Positions 12,311 through 23,220 of a DNA stretch of 64,000 nt are shown piece by piece. The stretch lies in the NCBI GenBank assembly GCA_024734555.1, contig JANPWX010000209.1, positions 1,096,157-1,160,156 of the forward strand, read 5' to 3'. Position 1 is the stretch's first letter, and every line of letters begins with the position of its first letter. The stretch is from Trochalopteron elliotii. Lineage: Eukaryota; Chordata; Aves; Passeriformes; Leiothrichidae. A program made the translations under genes and the position numbers. Under the pieces are notes generated by a model. That model ran no database searches, was not told the DNA's origin, and saw nothing but the letters and a program-made list of their open reading frames with translations.

Positions 12311-15300
12311 TTAGATGAAAAGTAAAAACCTTCAAAATAATGATGCTTAGGTTTTGTGTTTTGTTTTTCAAATTTTATAAATGCTAAAAATACTGGATGC
12401 TACTAGAAAATTCCTGGCAAGGATCTCTCTTTGCAGTGAGTTGATTTGTCTTGTTTCTGTTACCTTTTTAAGTAGCATGTTTCTTACACTTATCCCTGAA
12501 CAATTCTATATATTAAAAGCTGAAGCTGTTTAAAATAAAACATGAGAGAAAGAACGGTATTTGGAATGGAAAATGCTATTCTAGAACAGTCAGTGCTAAA
12601 GTACTGGAAGAATCACACCAAGTTCTGATCAATTAGGTGAAAAAGTAAAAATTTCTAAGAAACACTGGCAAATGTGGGGATTTGGGCTGTGTGCCAAACT
12701 GTCAAAATCGGGGGGAGGGTCACTGCGTTGATTTCAATGGCTTTTGGGTTGGCCCTGTGAGGAAGGCTAAAAGGCTGTTGCATGAGAAAAAGGAAGTTTA
12801 AAGCTATGAAGCCACAATTTAAAATCACTTCTTTAGCATCATGCGCCATGAGCAGCCACAGCAGCAACAGTGTGTGTGAGACAGAAAAGCATAAAGCAGA
12901 AGGTTGTAAGAGCAGGGATGTTTTTAAATGGTACGGAGTTTTCCAAGGTGGTATGAGGAAATGCCTGAAGGCACATGTAGGAGAGACTATGAAATATAAT
13001 TTATATAATATTGGTATAGCTACTTTGTAGCAGAGATTTTTTCAGGGAAAAGGTAGTCATTTCATCTTTTTGTTGTCCTTTGGTCTTTATGTCTTACCTG
13101 GCTCTGTGGCCCATGAGAATAGGTGCAATAATGAGTGCTACTAGGAAGAGGAAACATGTTCATTTCTAAACGTTGGGCAATTGGGGGGGGGGAAGGAAAT
13201 TATGGATCAATTTCTCCAGCTCCACAAATGTGAGAAGCAGTGACTGGCTTATTGTGTTCACCCTATACATTTTGCTTTAAACCGAATGCTGAGAATGGAT
13301 TCCTCTTAAAAACTGTGTCTTTAAGGGCCTCAGCTCCACTTGCTTCCCCTAGCATGGTGCTGTTATGCACAGAGCAGGCTCCCTGGTTATAGTGGTATAA
13401 CCTTTGATTCCTAGGTGTTGAATTAACCTTTTCTATTGTCAGGATTTCAGGGAAGTGGAGACCTGTTACCAAAGTAAGCAGTGGTGTGAGGTGGAAACAT
13501 GCTGCCTGCCTTCTTCTAAAGGAGGTGCTGTTTTAGGACTAGGATCCTTTACCCTCTTCGCGAGACATGAGCCTTTGGTTCTGAGAGTGCATTGCTACAA
13601 AAGGTGATGGGACACTGAGGTCATCTATTGCCTCTAAATAGACTCCTTCATAATGCTTTACAGCAGATCCTCACTTGAGAAGGTAAAAACCAGGGTGCAC
13701 TTGAGAGGTTTGTTGATTTGATCTTTTTCTGCAGAGGACTACCTCTTGTATGGGTACTATTTTGTCATACAAAACAGTGCAAACTATATTTTGCCTTTAT
13801 CTGCAGACAAGACCTTACTGTGGTGGATAATGCCAGTGAAACAAGTCCAAAGTGCTCTCCTTCATAACTTCTGTCTTCTCTTCTTTAGCCTTCTCAGGGG
13901 TGTCTCTACTGCAAATCATCTCTAAATACCCAGCTACAGCTGGTTCTTTATCAAGGGAAGTGCTTGACTGAACGGCACCCAAAAACAAAATGGTTACTAT
14001 GGCTCTGGATTGCACTGCTGTCCTACCCAGCAGTGCCCTACAGGTGTGCAAGCCTGGGCCAAGGGCAGGGGTCTCTTGTTCCAGCTGGGCTGTCTCTTGG
14101 AAAGACTTGGCATTCTTTCAGCCCTTGGCCATGCAATTACAACCCCGTGAGACAAGGATTTAGGGAAAGCAGTGAGTGAAGCCACCAGATGGTGCCCTAG
14201 GTCCTCTCTGCTCTCATGTCCCCTGTGTGCCCACATGCCCCCCGCTAGCTTCCCTGGTAATCCTCAGACCACAGACTTCCCGGGGGTGGGCAACTACAGC
14301 CATGCAGAACATCCCCAGCCATGACTGTCTTCTACCCCTGGGGTGGTGACTGACACTCCTCAAAGGTCTGTGCCATGGCCCAGGTGCCACCAGCACCTCT
14401 GAAGAGATGGGGACAGGACAGGCTCCCCTCTTTTGCATCCATGATGTTTGGAGCAATTGCTTTATCAGATATTAATGTCTTGGCACTAGGACTGCCCATG
14501 CGAGGGACAGGAGAGTGGCTGCTGACACCATCACTAGGTCAGAGGGGCATCTGAAATGCAAAATTAGTCAGATGTTGGGGACTGCTTGGAATTGCCACCA
14601 CTTTCTTTCACCATTTAGAAATGGCATCTTATCTTGGGTTTGAGAAAATTTACTATATGTCTGTGGTGAAAAAAATCCTTTGCACCATATGCTGCTTCTC
14701 TACTATGTCAGGAAACTGATGAAGGCTCAGATATTGCTCTTTCTGTGTTTTGGGGTTCTGTGGTGGTCAAGATTTGCAATGCACAGTGAATTATCATTGA
14801 GAATTTATAAAGAGAAAAGGAGCAGCTCAGAGAGCACCAGTGATCTCCAAGAGAAGAGAATGCGAACCTTCAGTGTGTCCTCTTGCCTGATTCTTGGACA
14901 AGCCAGGCTCTACTTACTGTGAGGAAAGAAATGTTTTTCTTTCTTAATATTAAAGCAGAAATGCACATTACTATTAGTAAATAGTATGTCACTAGGTCCT
15001 TCACTAATAGCTAGGCCTGTAAACTGCTGGAATGTGTTGTGAGCTGTGAATCTTCAATGTTCACAGCATCAGTGCATCACAGAGCTGCCACTATGCAGCC
15101 GCCTGGGGGCAAAGAGTGATGGTGCCCTGACAATATCAGGCAGGTTCCTATGGGAAGTGACACTGAGGAGAAGCTGCTTCTGAGGGAAGGACTATTTCAG
15201 CAGGAGGGGAGGGCTCCAGTTCTGGGAGGAAATCTTTCTCGCTAGCTGAAGAACCTTTCTTAGGGCTCCTCTTTTTCTTCAGCTTTTTGAAATTTGTGGG

Positions 15301-15720
15301 TTGTGTTGTATTGCTCTGAGGCACGTGTAGATTTGGATATGCAGCTGGTAGGGCCAGGCAGGTCAGCCACCCTGCTTTAAGAAGTTAGAAAATTATTATC
15401 CAAATTGGAACAGGGTGAACATGAAAAAGCTAACATATGGGCTTCTTCAAAACGTTATGTCTTTTAATAACCTGTCAGGGCCTCTCATTTCTCTCCCATC
15501 TGAAAGATTCATCTGCCTACAATTTTGTGCAATGGTATCTGAGCACTTCCAGGGGTAATAATTGTACCCAAAATACGTATGGCACAGTGAGCTTCCCTCC
15601 CTTGTGAGAGAATTAGTGCTGTAATGCCCGTAATGGTGCTTTTGGCACTGATGTGTACTGTTAAGATCAGAGGTTTCAGAAGTTCTTGTAAGGCTCAGTA
15701 TGTCATCTCAGCTTCATGCC
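12311..15720. other. Intergenic sequence, nothing recognised
   Basis: Short open frames occur on both strands but none has splice context, a domain or codon bias I can support. A short G8 run lies near 13182. Confidence 0.5.
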
Positions 15721-15806
15721 TGGAAAAAATGGAGACTCAGGAGCTTAAATGACTTTGCCAAGACTGCAGAGCATGAGAGGTGAAGTTTGGAGCAGAATTC
15801 AGGTTT
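15721..15806 (+). repeat. MIR/CORE-SINE-like relic
   Basis: The stretch contains gactcaggagcttaaatgac, then ctttgccaagactgcagagc, then gagcagaattcaggtttc. This follows the order of the conserved 3' half of MIR elements (a 'ctcagagaggttaagtgactt... cagagc..ggattcga' pattern). Divergence is high, as expected for a pre-avian SINE. The match is by memory of the consensus and not computed. Confidence 0.45.
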
Positions 15807-17969
15807 CTGTGGTCTTATTTCTATCAGGTTGTCCAGGAAGAAGCCAGTAGCTGGGTAAGTAAGAGCTGCTGAGCTACTTATAGTTTAGGGAAAAAGAAAG
15901 TTTCTTCCTGAGTCACCAGCACTGAATTCTGCAGCACTTTGCTTTTCATTTTTGATTTCTCATGCAGGTATCAATCAGACTCACATCTGCCTACCTGAGG
16001 TAGCAAACTGTAGAAGTTACTCCTCTCTTTTGCAGAGGCATTGACCATTTTGGCAATAAGGAAAGCTCATCAGATCCAAATTACCATAGGAACTCCAAAT
16101 ACGTATGCCATAATTCCCCAAATAAATGTTTCCAGAGGGAATGTGCTGAGTTGTTGCTCATCCAACCCATGAAGTCTTTCTGATTAGTGAAGAAGTTCTG
16201 AGCTCATGGAGAAGAAAGCAAATGACTGCAGCTGAGTTGCAAAGGCTCTCTCCACTCTCAAGGAAGGGAGGGAGGGAAGTCCCTACCATCACAACAGTTA
16301 GATGCTGGAGAAGGAGGTGCGAGGAGAGGTGATAATGCTGATAATTATGTGAATGGAAATGCTTGCCATTCTTTTTAATGTTTAAAGCAAACCACAGTTT
16401 TGAAGTGATGCAATTCCTGTTCAGTTTGGATTGTTTATTCAAGCAGTGCAGTGCAATGCTATGCTAGCGCATGAGAGAAAGCAAAATTTCATCTTGGCTC
16501 CCGCTCTTGGGATTTCTGTACAATTTCAGACTCATTCAGGTAAAGGCAGGGTGTGAATCTGAAGCATGCAGCTCTTCCAGCATGGCCCTCTGTACAGACT
16601 GGTCCTTTGCTAAGGAATGTGCAGAACACAGATGGGGGTTCTAAAGGAACCACTTGAATAGAAGGAATTGTAACTGTTCTCCCCAAATATTTTAAATCTT
16701 TCCGTCCATAAAAATCAGGTTACCTATTTTGGATTCTTGCAGAGCTAAAATGAATGCAGCATCTCTCATTTCCAGTCGTGATAAGTCACTAGATATCAAT
16801 TCCTAATTGCTTGATTAATCTTGAATTTTCAGACCTGACAGTGCCTGTCTGAGCACTTAGACCAGAGCTACATTTACAAGAAATGAGAAAATACTTCTTT
16901 TTTCTTTTTTTTTTTCCTTTTCTATAAGAATGATCTGCAAGGTAAGAGCATGAAATTACAGAGATTTGTTACACGTGTTGTCCTGAGAAAGACAGACCAT
17001 TAAGCAGAGTGCAAACGAAACAGTCACAGGTTTGTGATAAGCTGGGGGGGTGATGAATTAATTTTAGCATATGCTTCAGCAGTTCCTCACAAGATTATGT
17101 CAAATATTAGTACACTTACATTTGCTATATATTTGTGTTAGGCCATGTTTTTCATTTACATAAATAAGCAGAAAGGTTTCCTTCATGAAGATCATGACAT
17201 TTCTATGTAGAGAAAGACAGTTTAAGGTCAACACTTATGGGGGACTGTACCTTTGTGTGCTTTGCATATGGATGGACTGATAATCACTGCACATGCCTCC
17301 CTAAAAGGCAGTGTTAAAATATTGTTTGGGCTTTTTTTTTCCCCGTTTTTTCTTCCCCCCAGCAATTGAGTGTGTGGCACATCTGGGCTGAGCAGTGACA
17401 TAGTGTATCAGTATTTGATTTGAAGCAACATATTATACTGTCAGATCTCCTTTTCTGTATGACAGGCAGGCTAGAATGTATGATGGCACAATGTGATGTA
17501 AAGGTGTTATGGGTGCAAGCTTTCCTATTACATAAGTTACATCTTATCTTGGTCTCATCTCTCTAATTATGGAATATTAAAGATTTCTTTCATTCTAATT
17601 AACTGCTGTATCCGTCATAGACCTCAGAAGAGGTTAGTGCTGTCCAAGACATCTACTCAAAGGTCTGTGTAATCCAAATGAATGTATATTAAAATATCAC
17701 TGCTGTTTTTTTCCAAATGGTGAGCCAGTGACATCTCTAGGAAATCACAGTGATAAAAGGGAAAACTCTGACAATAGACCTTCCCCCCCGCAGCCCCTCT
17801 GAGTACAAGACTCCATCCATGGTTACCTACATGGTTATTTTGGTCTACAAGTGCCTCCACCAATGGTGTGGAGAAGGAAGATTTCCATGTACCGGGCTGA
17901 AATCTATTGCTCTGCAGATGTCCCAGTCAGTGAGCAATTAAATGGTCCCAAAGGCATTTTGTCCTCATG
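15807..17969. other. Intergenic sequence, nothing recognised
   Basis: AT-rich unique-looking sequence with poly-T tracts near 16900 and 17330. No gene, LTR or tandem repeat is supported here. Confidence 0.5.
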
Positions 17970-18306
17970 TGTTGCTTTGGAGTCGGAGACAGCAACATTA
18001 ACAAACTGAGTTTGTGCAGCGACAACTCATGTTTATTGTCTGGCAGCTCCTTTTATAGGGCTTTCAAATTTCCCGTGCTTACAGACATGATTGGTCAAGG
18101 GTCTCAACTCCGCCTAGCCCACTGGCCAATGATATGTGTGCATCCGTATCCCCTTCAAAGGGGTTGGCTGAAGTCCTCTGTCTAGGTTGGAATCCAACCT
18201 ATCGTTGTTGTGTCCAGGGACTTGTTTACTTAGAGCTAGGCTGGTCGAACTGGTATCTGTTAAGCCAAATTATTTGTGAAGCTATAGACCAGCTATATCT
18301 GTTACA
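17970..18306 (-). mobile_element. Solo LTR, class II ERV (337 bp, TSD ctcatg)
   Basis: The element runs TG...CA and is flanked by the 6-bp direct repeat ctcatg (17964-17969 and 18307-18312). On the minus strand it has a TATAAAA box (18051-18057) and an AATAAA (18032-18037) about 20 bp apart. It is clearly related along its whole length to the 339-bp LTRs of the provirus at 20372-30203; shared blocks include AGCTGGTCT, CCAGCCTAG, TAGGTTGGATTC, GGAAATTTGA and CCCTATAAAAG. It is diverged enough to be a different subfamily. A 6-bp TSD is usual for alpha- and betaretrovirus-like integration. No internal sequence is left, so it is a product of LTR-LTR recombination. Confidence 0.9.
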
Positions 18307-18639
18307 CTCATGTAATCCTTTCCTGCAGTCAGGTTTTCTTTAGTGGTTTCTTGTGTGCTTTGCTCCACAGTGTTGTGTGAATCAGGTGATGGGAGCTCCT
18401 GTGGGATGCTATTTTGCAGTCTTGTAGATTAATGTTTCCTTTACTTAATTTACTTTATATTTATACCATTTATACTCAGTCAGACAAACCTAAACAGTCT
18501 TTCTCACTCCCTGGTGCTTCTGCGCCCCTGAAGTTCTCATCTGCAATTCCCGTGATGCTCTTCACAGTTGTTATTTGGCCAACCTACACATGCTGTAATC
18601 CCTTCCAGCTTTTTATGTTCCTCTTTTTTTATTTCCCTC
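18307..18639. other. Intergenic gap, nothing recognised
   Basis: Unique-looking sequence between the solo LTR TSD and a CR1/L3-like relic. Confidence 0.45.
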
Positions 18640-18930
18640 CAAGTTGTTGACATCTAGCTAGCACCGTGTTGTCCAGAACTAAACATGTCTTCAAACTGCA
18701 GTCTCACTACTATATTAAAAAATGGGACTATTGCCTGTATCTCTCAGAAGAGGTCTCTGCCTTTACAACCCCAAATTAAATTAACTGCATGATTTTTTTT
18801 GCTGCCATATCCCATTGCAAAAACATATTAAATCTGCTGTCTACTGTCTCCCTGAGGTCTTCTGGCATTTCTGCTTTCAGTGCTTGAGCACAGATGATTC
18901 CTCTCCTCACCTCAGTTTCTGTCTTTCAGT
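18640..18930 (+). repeat. CR1/L3-like LINE relic
   Basis: The stretch has the phrase order gtccagaactaaacatgtct, caaactgcagtctcac, gcatgattttttttgctgcc and atatcccattgc. These match, in order, conserved parts of CR1/L3-superfamily LINEs as I know them from bird and mammal genomes. It is degenerate with no open frame. Limits are approximate. Confidence 0.5.
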
Positions 18931-19547
18931 AGCTCATATGTTGTACCTACTGCCTCTGTAGGCACATGAGATCATTCAGGGTTTCTCTTTGAGGAACAGC
19001 AGTGTGATTACTTACACATAAGTAAATTTCCTCTATTTTTTAGCATGAAATAGTCTGTCTCCACCATTTCCCTTCCAAGCTGTCCTATGATAATCTGCCT
19101 CAGCAATTAAAAGATGTGTTACTCTTTTTGGTTTCCAGACTTTCCAATTTTTAACTGTATAGAGTACTGGCCTGTATGTTAATAATCTGCCACAATCTGC
19201 TTGAATGTCACATACTGAGGATCACAGGTGGAAATTTTTCTGGAGAAAGGAAAATGCTGTTCTTTCCTTAGGAAGTTTCTGTCCCAAATGTCAAGAATAT
19301 GGATTAACTATTCTTTGCTGGGAAATGATATAGTAAAATGTTGCTTTGTGCAGGAGACTTTCCATGGGTGGCGCAACACTCTGAAATTAGCTTCCTTGGT
19401 AAATAAAGTCTATCTATCACATAAACTGCCATTGTCCTCATTTTCTATGGTCTAAACACATAGCAACATGAATAGAAGAAAGGGGATGAAACCATCAAGA
19501 ACCCGAGACTTTCCTTTGTGCGTTATTTTCTTCCTGGAGAGAGAACA

Positions 19548-19702
19548 AAAAAAAAAAACAAAAAAAAACCCGAAAGCAAACCAAAACAAAAACAAAACAA
19601 AAACAAACAAACAAACAAAAAACCCAAACCAAAACAAAACACCACAAAACAACACCACCAACAACAAAAAAACAACACCACAACAAAAAAAAAACCCAAA
19701 CC
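19548..19702 (+). repeat. A-rich/(CAAA)n low-complexity tract
   Basis: About 155 bp made only of A and C with rare G: runs of A, CAAA/CCAAA and CAACA units. Because G and T are nearly absent, long open frames appear in several frames on both strands (K/N/P/Q-rich or C/F/V-rich). These are artefacts of composition, not genes. Confidence 0.9.
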
Positions 19703-20371
19703 CTTCGTATGACAGGTGGTAGTCAGATTAGCTAATGCAGTCCTGGAACTGGAAGGTACTTGGATATTATGTTTATGAAAACAGTGTAAGAACTGATACA
19801 GAAGGGAATACATTTTATCATATTCTACTTCATTAATAAGAGAATATGGAAGAATAGTTTGAGGCAAGACATTAAAATGGCATTGTAGCCATGACAGTCT
19901 AAAGATCCTAAGGAAGCATGGTTTGTGGTGAATCTTGTATTAGATCAACTGATAGAGCTAGAAAAAGCAAACAAGCTATTGGGCTCAGGGTCTTTTTATC
20001 AGATCTGACAGAAAGCAGCAATATTCAAGCTAACTACAGGTTAGATGCAATTGGTCTTAGTTTGATCTAATTGTATTAATCAATTGGACTACTTGAAAAA
20101 AAAAAAAAGAGCACCTATGAAGTGGAAAGAGGTGTAAACAGCAGTCACTGACAGGTGCTGGTTTTCTCATGGACCTCTAGCGAAAAAGGGCTGTTTGTGC
20201 TGGTGACAAAGGAGAGGTCAGCAGGGAGCCTGTAACAGGCTAGGCAGGCAACATCTCCTTTAAATCCATAGCTTTAGTATCAAGGGATTATAAGTTTTAA
20301 TGTCAAGCTTTAGTTTTTGGGAAGGTTTTGGTCTCCTTTGGTGTAAGGATTGAGGCATTCATGTTGTTGCT

Positions 20372-20710
20372 TGTCACGGCTGCAGCTGGTCTGTGGCTGC
20401 CAGATAAATATGGCCATATCAGACCTCCAAACTCAACCAGCCTAGAAGTAAAACAAGTCCCCGGATAAGGCAAGAATAGGTTGGATTCAAACCTAAACAG
20501 GAGACCCCCAGCCAACCCCCTTCAACCCAGAATGCAGACATATCACTGGTCAGGGAGCTGGGTGGTGCAGAGATCCCAACCAATCAGCTGTCCAAGCCCA
20601 GGAAATTTGAACCCCCTATAAAAGAAGGTTCTGAACAATAAACCGTGCTGTGTATTGCTAAAGCCTTCATGAGTTGTGTGTTTGTCTCCAACCTATGACC
20701 CCATGTCACA
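20372..20710 (+). repeat. 5' LTR of the class II provirus
   Basis: 339 bp, TG...CA. CCAAT at 20580-20584, TATAAAA at 20617-20623 and AATAAA at 20637-20642 mark U3, a very short R and U5. It differs from the 3' LTR at 12 sites, 10 of them in the last 67 bp. The sequence just after it begins cgTGGCAAAATCTGACATG. TGG at +2 suits a primer-binding site, but I cannot match it to a tRNA from memory. Confidence 0.95.
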
Positions 20711-20784
20711 CGTGGCAAAATCTGACATGAAGACAGCAGCTATTTCTGTGTACAGAGCAGGGGAGACAAAGATGAACAGAGCTG

Positions 20785-20910
20785 GAAAAAGAAGCGAAAA
20801 GCTGAAAAACCAAAGTCAGTCGCAGCCTGACCAGAAGCGAAAGGCTGAAAAAACCAAAAGGTGGACACAGCATAACACAGAAGCAGAAAAGCTGAAAAAG
20901 TAGAAGAAAA
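20785..20910 (+). repeat. Purine-rich leader repeats
   Basis: Three imperfect copies of a gaagcgaaaagctgaaaaa-type unit, spaced about 42-45 bp, lie between the 5' LTR and the gag start. They may belong to the packaging leader, but no function can be read from sequence. Confidence 0.5.
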
Positions 20911-20960
20911 CCCCCACTAAAGACTTGGGTGGGTGAATCTCGGTACAAGAACACCTAGCT

Positions 20961-21326
20961 ATGCAGGTATGGACTTGCTTCCTATGGGAATGGAGGATAA
21001 ATTATGAAGAGCAGGCTCTATTAGCCTTGCTAACCTGGGCTGACAACCATGAGTTGGACACAACCAAAGAGGCTGTGCTTGATTTGAATACTTGAGTGTG
21101 GAATTGCCGATTTATAATTCAAGCAGCCTCCAGAGGTGACAAAAGTGCCTTAAAAGTAATAAAGCCCTGGAAACTTATTTTGGACTTACTGAAGCAGATA
21201 AAAATGAGATGTGTGGCGAGGATTGGGTGCCAGATGAGGCAGTGGGAAGCAGGGGCACCATGCCGGATGTGCAGGAGAAGCAGGCAAACTAAACAGCTGC
21301 CCCACGCCGCAGCTGCACTGCACTGA
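20961..21326 (+). pseudogene. gag: gag matrix (MA) remnant
   Basis: An ATG at 20961 opens a frame with an MA-like segment (EEQALLALLTWADNHELDT, then IKPWKLILDLLKQIK) like betaretroviral matrix domains, which assemble at the plasma membrane. A TGA at 21093-21095 interrupts it, and the same frame ends at 21326. Downstream gag is in another frame. The start is chosen as the first ATG that includes the MA-like motif; no myristoylation glycine follows the Met. Confidence 0.6.
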
Positions 21327-22434
21327 ATGGGTGCTCTGCCATGAATGCCGTACCGTGCCATGCTGGATTGTGCAATCCCACCATGCAGCAGAGCCACAGC
21401 GCCTAGTGGAGTTGTGACGCTGGGCGGCACAGCACTGCTGGGTGGCACAATCCTGACAGGCAACGGAGACACACCATGAGGCAGTGCTGTGGCAGCCAGT
21501 GGAGCTGCAGTGGCCGGTGGAGCCCAGGCAAGTGGCACAACCCCGCCACATGGCAAAATCCCAGCTGGCAGAGGATTGGAGGCGGGTGGCAGAGCCACAT
21601 GTGGTGGCGGTGCCTGGGCAACCAGCGAAATCCTGGTGGGCAGTGGAGTGGTGGCAGGCGTTGGAGCCCTGCCATGCCACTGTTCCGCGCCAGGTGAGCA
21701 CTTTATAGCTGTGCCGCAGCCTTGTGCAGCCCCTGCAGCTGTGCCAAACTCTGCAATTCTGCTGAGTGGAGGGGCCACAGTAAGCGGTGGGGTCGTGCTG
21801 TGCCCAAGACACTTTATCCAGGGCCATGCCACAGTGCCGGTCAGCACCCACAGCGCCCCTGCCACCTGCATCAAGCACGCCTGTCATCACCATGGAAACG
21901 CCTGGACCATCTCTGCCTCGAGCTGATTGGCTGGGCTCCAAAGCCACGCCTACGGTCCTACCTGCACTGGCCACGCCCCCTTGCCGCTGCAACTTGGGGG
22001 TGGGCCCTGAGGGCAGGTCACTAGAGATGCCCAGATGTCATCCTAATGTCACACCCGAAAGTGCACTGGAACCAGGAAACACCAACACCATGGTCCCGGA
22101 CCCTGCTCCTGCTCCCAGTCCTGACTCCGCTCCTGCAGCCACCATGACCCCAACAAGCCAGCAGTCAAGGCTTGAACAGCCCCAAGGAAACACATCACTG
22201 ATGGATACACAAGACCCCCACAGAGGAAATCTGAGTCACCGCCCAGCTACAAGCCCTGGAGAAGAAGTTCCTACAACACTGCCAGCACCAGCTCCAGCCC
22301 CATTGTTGTTCTACTCAGAGGCCATCCCCACTCATGACCTGGTCAGCTTTTGGAAAGAGGTAAAGCGAACGGCAGTTGCAAGCGAGGATATAGAGAGGGC
22401 TGAGTGGATTTCTGTGTCCCTGTCTTTGCTATGA
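21327..22434 (+). pseudogene. gag: gag linker (GC-rich and proline-rich) region
   Basis: The first part (to about 21.7 kb) is a GC-rich tract with degenerate 18-bp periodicity. The second part, open to 22434, is proline-rich (DPAPAPSPDSAPAATM, APAPAPLL) and ends WKEVKRTAVASEDIERAEW, which looks like the start of capsid. Proline-rich linkers between MA and CA are common in beta-like gag. The minus strand also stays open over about 750 bp here, a consequence of composition and repeat period. Confidence 0.55.
21420..21689 (+). repeat. Degenerate 18-bp minisatellite in gag
   Basis: Cutting the sequence every 18 bases from 21420 gives 15 consecutive units that line up with shared positions: ctgggcggcacagcactg, ctgggtggcacaatcctg, gtggccggtggagcccag, gcaagtggcacaaccccg. 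18 bp equals six codons, so the frame is kept. Units are strongly diverged. Flanking sequence upstream to about 21.34 kb may contain more. Confidence 0.6.
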
Positions 22435-23220
22435 TCAGAGGACTTGCTGCAGGGGGCCAGGACAGTTGCAGCATTCACCGTTCAGTGAGGTAATAGGAAT
22501 GGACCCGATAAACACATCCCTTTCAATTGGCAAGTCCTCTCTGAGTTACGTCAATTAGCTGCTAAACGGGCTGAAGTCGCCTTCAGTTGCTAATATGCTT
22601 CAATTCATAACTGCCAGTGAATTAACCCCCTTTGACATGAGGCAAAGAGTGAAGTTACTCTGTACTCCAGTGCAATGTATGATGTTTGAAGCAGCCTGGA
22701 GAGATTTAGCAGTGTAACAGGGACTGCTAAACTCAGAAGCCTCACAGGACCTATGTTTTGGGGCAGGGATTTCTCAACTTATGGGACTTCCTCCCATAGA
22801 ATGTCCCCAGATGCAGACCGGCATGAATCCCTCAATACTAGCCCAAGCAAAAGAACTAGGAATGCGATCGCTAATGAAAATTACAAATATGTCTATGCCT
22901 ACCCAAAGATATTCAAGCATCAGACAAAATCTCAACAAATTATATATGCAGTTCATAGAACGTTTGCAGGATGCTATGGAAAAACAAATAGCAAACAGCG
23001 AAGCAAGAAACCAATTAATACTGCAACTAGCATGAGATAATGCAAAAGAGGACTGCAGAAAGATTATAGGTGCATTACCCAATGAGAATCCATCCTTACA
23101 GGAAATGATTACTGCATGTACTAAGGTAGAAATCGGATCATATAACATGGATATGTTAGCTAATTCTATTACAGCTGCTGTTAAACTGACACCCCATTGC
23201 TTCAGATGTGGACAACAAGG
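22435..23220 (+). pseudogene. gag: gag capsid and first zinc knuckle (5' part)
   Basis: Stops and shifts break the N-terminal capsid. From about 22781 a readable C-terminal capsid has a degenerate major homology region (QNLNKLYMQFIERL; the usual Gly and Glu are replaced, while Phe and Arg are kept). A TGA at 23033-23035 follows, then the same frame continues through GALPNENPSLQEM to the first knuckle CFRCGQQG, where a nested element is inserted at 23220/23221. Confidence 0.75.

Noticed and set aside
19452..19867. Cys/Phe/Val-rich and Lys/Asn/Gln-rich frames
   Set aside because: They are translations of an A/C-only simple repeat.
20711..20730. Primer-binding site for a named tRNA
   Set aside because: TGG occurs at the right place, but the following bases do not match any tRNA 3' end I can recall with confidence.
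21119..21992. Two minus-strand frames of about 250-268 codons
   Set aside because: They lie antisense to gag in the GC-rich 18-bp repeat tract; the open frame follows from the period and composition, with no domain.
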